7,530 nucleotides of DNA from Paracoccaceae bacterium (GTDB lineage Bacteria; Pseudomonadota; Alphaproteobacteria; Rhodobacterales; Rhodobacteraceae), in assembly GCA_009920225.1 (NCBI GenBank), contig RGAJ01000075.1:1-7530 (forward strand), read 5' to 3'. The position numbers were made by a program, and so were the translations under genes. Each line of letters opens with the position of its first letter. Position 1 is the stretch's first letter. Below are positions 6,549-7,530 of the stretch, piece by piece. The notes below the pieces were generated by a model. The model did no database searches and was not told the DNA's origin. It worked only from the letters and a program-made list of their open reading frames with translations.

Positions 6549-7001
6549 TTATTCTTCGATCCCAATCGCAGCTTTGGCAAGACGGTCCAACAGCGCCTGC
6601 ACATCCTGCATGACTTTGGTCTCTGGCAATGAGTCGTATCCAATCAGGACGGGTCCGTCTTCGACAGTTTGATATGTGAATAAACGATAGGGGCAATAGC
6701 GGATGTTCAAGGGGTCTTCTTCCATCGCTTTGCGTGACAGCTCTGCCGAACAAAACCCAAAGACATCTGCATGCACATATATAGTAACGTCCGATCCGAC
6801 GTCTGCCTTGGTCCGTTCCAGCATGTCACCCACATGATTATGTTCGGAAATCACCAATCCTTCGTCGATGATCGCGTTTTCTAACCCGAACATCAGATCG
6901 TCATATGTGATATCGTCGGCCGTATATGTGATGACCGTGTCTGCCAACGCAGCAGGTGCAAGAAAAGCAGTGGCAATAAGGGTTGTAAATGTGATGCGCA
7001 T
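6549..7001 (-). CDS. Exported DUF302 domain protein
   Basis: Encodes 150 residues. The start is set at 7001 because GGAG (bases 7011-7008, minus strand) lies 6 bases upstream and the protein then opens with a clean signal peptide: MRITF, a hydrophobic core, and cleavage after ALA (residue 20). A longer open frame to 7034 would put 11 extra residues in front of it and is unlikely. The mature part matches the DUF302 pattern: an N-terminal helix region (about 34-60), FCSAELSRKAM (83-93), then DP and YCPYRLFTY (102-110) followed by a GPVLIGYDS-type strand. Two Cys (84 and 103) lie in these conserved stretches and could form a disulfide or bind metal in the periplasm. The molecular function of DUF302 is not known to me. 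It lies 55 bases downstream of the DUF442 gene on the same strand, probably in one transcript. Confidence 0.85.
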   Translation of the reverse strand: MRITFTTLIATAFLAPAALADTVITYTADDITYDDLMFGLENAIIDEGLVISEHNHVGDMLERTKADVGSDVTIYVHADVFGFCSAELSRKAMEEDPLNIRYCPYRLFTYQTVEDGPVLIGYDSLPETKVMQDVQALLDRLAKAAIGIEE

Positions 7002-7007
7002 GTCAGG

Positions 7008-7011
7008 CTCC
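7008..7011 (-). promoter_or_regulatory. Shine-Dalgarno that fixes the DUF302 gene start
   Basis: On the minus strand GGAG is followed by 6 bases and ATG at 7001. This favours the signal-peptide start over the upstream ATG at 7034. Confidence 0.6.
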
Positions 7012-7036
7012 GTTTTGAACCAGCCTACATCCAAAG

Positions 7037-7051
7037 GTTTTCTATGAAAAC
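7037..7051. repeat. Short inverted repeat between the DUF442 and DUF302 genes
   Basis: GTTTTC (7037-7042) and GAAAAC (7046-7051) flank TAT. This 6-bp AT-rich stem lies in the 55-base gap, before the DUF302 Shine-Dalgarno. It is too weak for a terminator call and may be chance. Confidence 0.25.
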
Positions 7052-7056
7052 GTGAT

Positions 7057-7503
7057 TTAAAAGCGCACCCCAGAGGGCAGCGGTGTAAACTGTTCCAACT
7101 TTTGCGTCATCTTTGACAAATCAAAGTCAACCGACCGCGCAACAGACATTATATGATCAATGGGGTGTTTGTCGGCAAACTCAAAGGCCCACATCATTGT
7201 GCATCTGCGCCCCGTCGCACAATAGGCCAATACATTCCCTTGCATCGAAATAACAGCCTGAGTGTGCTGCAGCACCAGTTCGGGGGTGATCTTGGTGACC
7301 GAAACGGGAATATATTCAAAATCAATCCCTGCTTCGGCACAAGCGGCTGCGATTTCACGGCTTTGCGTCACGCCAGAAATTTCGCCGTCGGGCAGGTTAC
7401 AAATGATTCTCGCGAATCCCATGCGCTTTAATTCGGCGACATCAGACGATTCTAATGGTTTTGATACATGATATTTCTTCGTAATGCTCAGCAGCTGCAT
7501 CAT
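7057..7503 (-). CDS. DUF442 / TIGR01244-type rhodanese- or phosphatase-like protein
   Basis: Encodes 148 residues, no signal peptide, probably cytosolic. The pattern is that of the DUF442 (Blh N-terminal-like) family, which has a tyrosine-phosphatase/rhodanese-like fold: an early YHVSKPLESSDVAELKRMGF stretch (11-30), IICNLPDGE (33-41), an EIAAACAEAGIDFEYIPV helix-strand (50-67), and the active loop CATGRRC (95-101), which aligns with the CRSGTRS loop of relatives. Cys95 is the presumed nucleophile and Arg100 the anion-binding Arg. Family proteins are annotated as putative sulfurtransferases or phosphatases; activity is unproven. The start may be ATG 7503 or the adjacent ATG 7500, which has GGGG 6 bases upstream. 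The gene precedes the DUF302 gene, with which it is likely co-transcribed. Its own promoter is outside the window or in the last 27 bases. Confidence 0.87.
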   Translation of the reverse strand: MMQLLSITKKYHVSKPLESSDVAELKRMGFARIICNLPDGEISGVTQSREIAAACAEAGIDFEYIPVSVTKITPELVLQHTQAVISMQGNVLAYCATGRRCTMMWAFEFADKHPIDHIMSVARSVDFDLSKMTQKLEQFTPLPSGVRF

Positions 7504-7530
7504 GTTCCCCGATTCTTCCGCCTTATTCCC

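Overview
The window reads as an ordinary chromosomal housekeeping segment from an alphaproteobacterium, most likely a member of the Rhodobacterales (Roseobacter-like). This rests on the style of the proteins, the moderate GC content by eye, and the gene order SPOR lipoprotein, D-Ala-D-Ala carboxypeptidase, tmk, holB, tatD, MBL hydrolase. The assignment is by recognition only; no database was searched.

Layout. At the left edge is the 5' part of a tRNA-Ser(UGA) gene on the minus strand (1-67). A divergent intergenic region of about 170 bases follows; it contains a perfect 8+8 inverted repeat (190-212). From 239 to 6542 seven plus-strand genes form one very compact run with overlaps or gaps of at most 21 bases. 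They encode a SPOR-domain lipoprotein with an RlpA-like middle region, a PBP5-type D-alanyl-D-alanine carboxypeptidase, thymidylate kinase (tmk, TTG start), DNA polymerase III delta' (holB), a TatD-family metal-dependent hydrolase, a PhnP-like metallo-beta-lactamase-fold hydrolase, and an AEC-family permease. A strong hairpin sits at the 3' end of the permease gene. Two minus-strand genes then converge on the run with a 6-base gap: an exported DUF302 protein (6549-7001), preceded upstream by a cytosolic DUF442 (rhodanese/phosphatase-like) protein (7057-7503).

How the genes fit together. The run links envelope maintenance (SPOR lipoprotein and carboxypeptidase acting on peptidoglycan) with dTTP supply (Tmk), the replicative clamp loader (HolB) and two small metal-dependent hydrolases. 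The dac/tmk and tmk/holB junctions are 4-base stop/start overlaps, which suggests translational coupling. The permease may be a passenger at the operon end. The DUF442/DUF302 pair is probably co-transcribed; its physiological role cannot be read from the sequence.

I found no mobile element, CRISPR array, phage gene, defence system or other clearly novel system. The most interesting leads are the RlpA-like domain that appears to have lost its acidic catalytic segment, the palindrome upstream of the operon, the hairpin at the convergent junction, and the DUF442/DUF302 pair with an unusual active-site loop.
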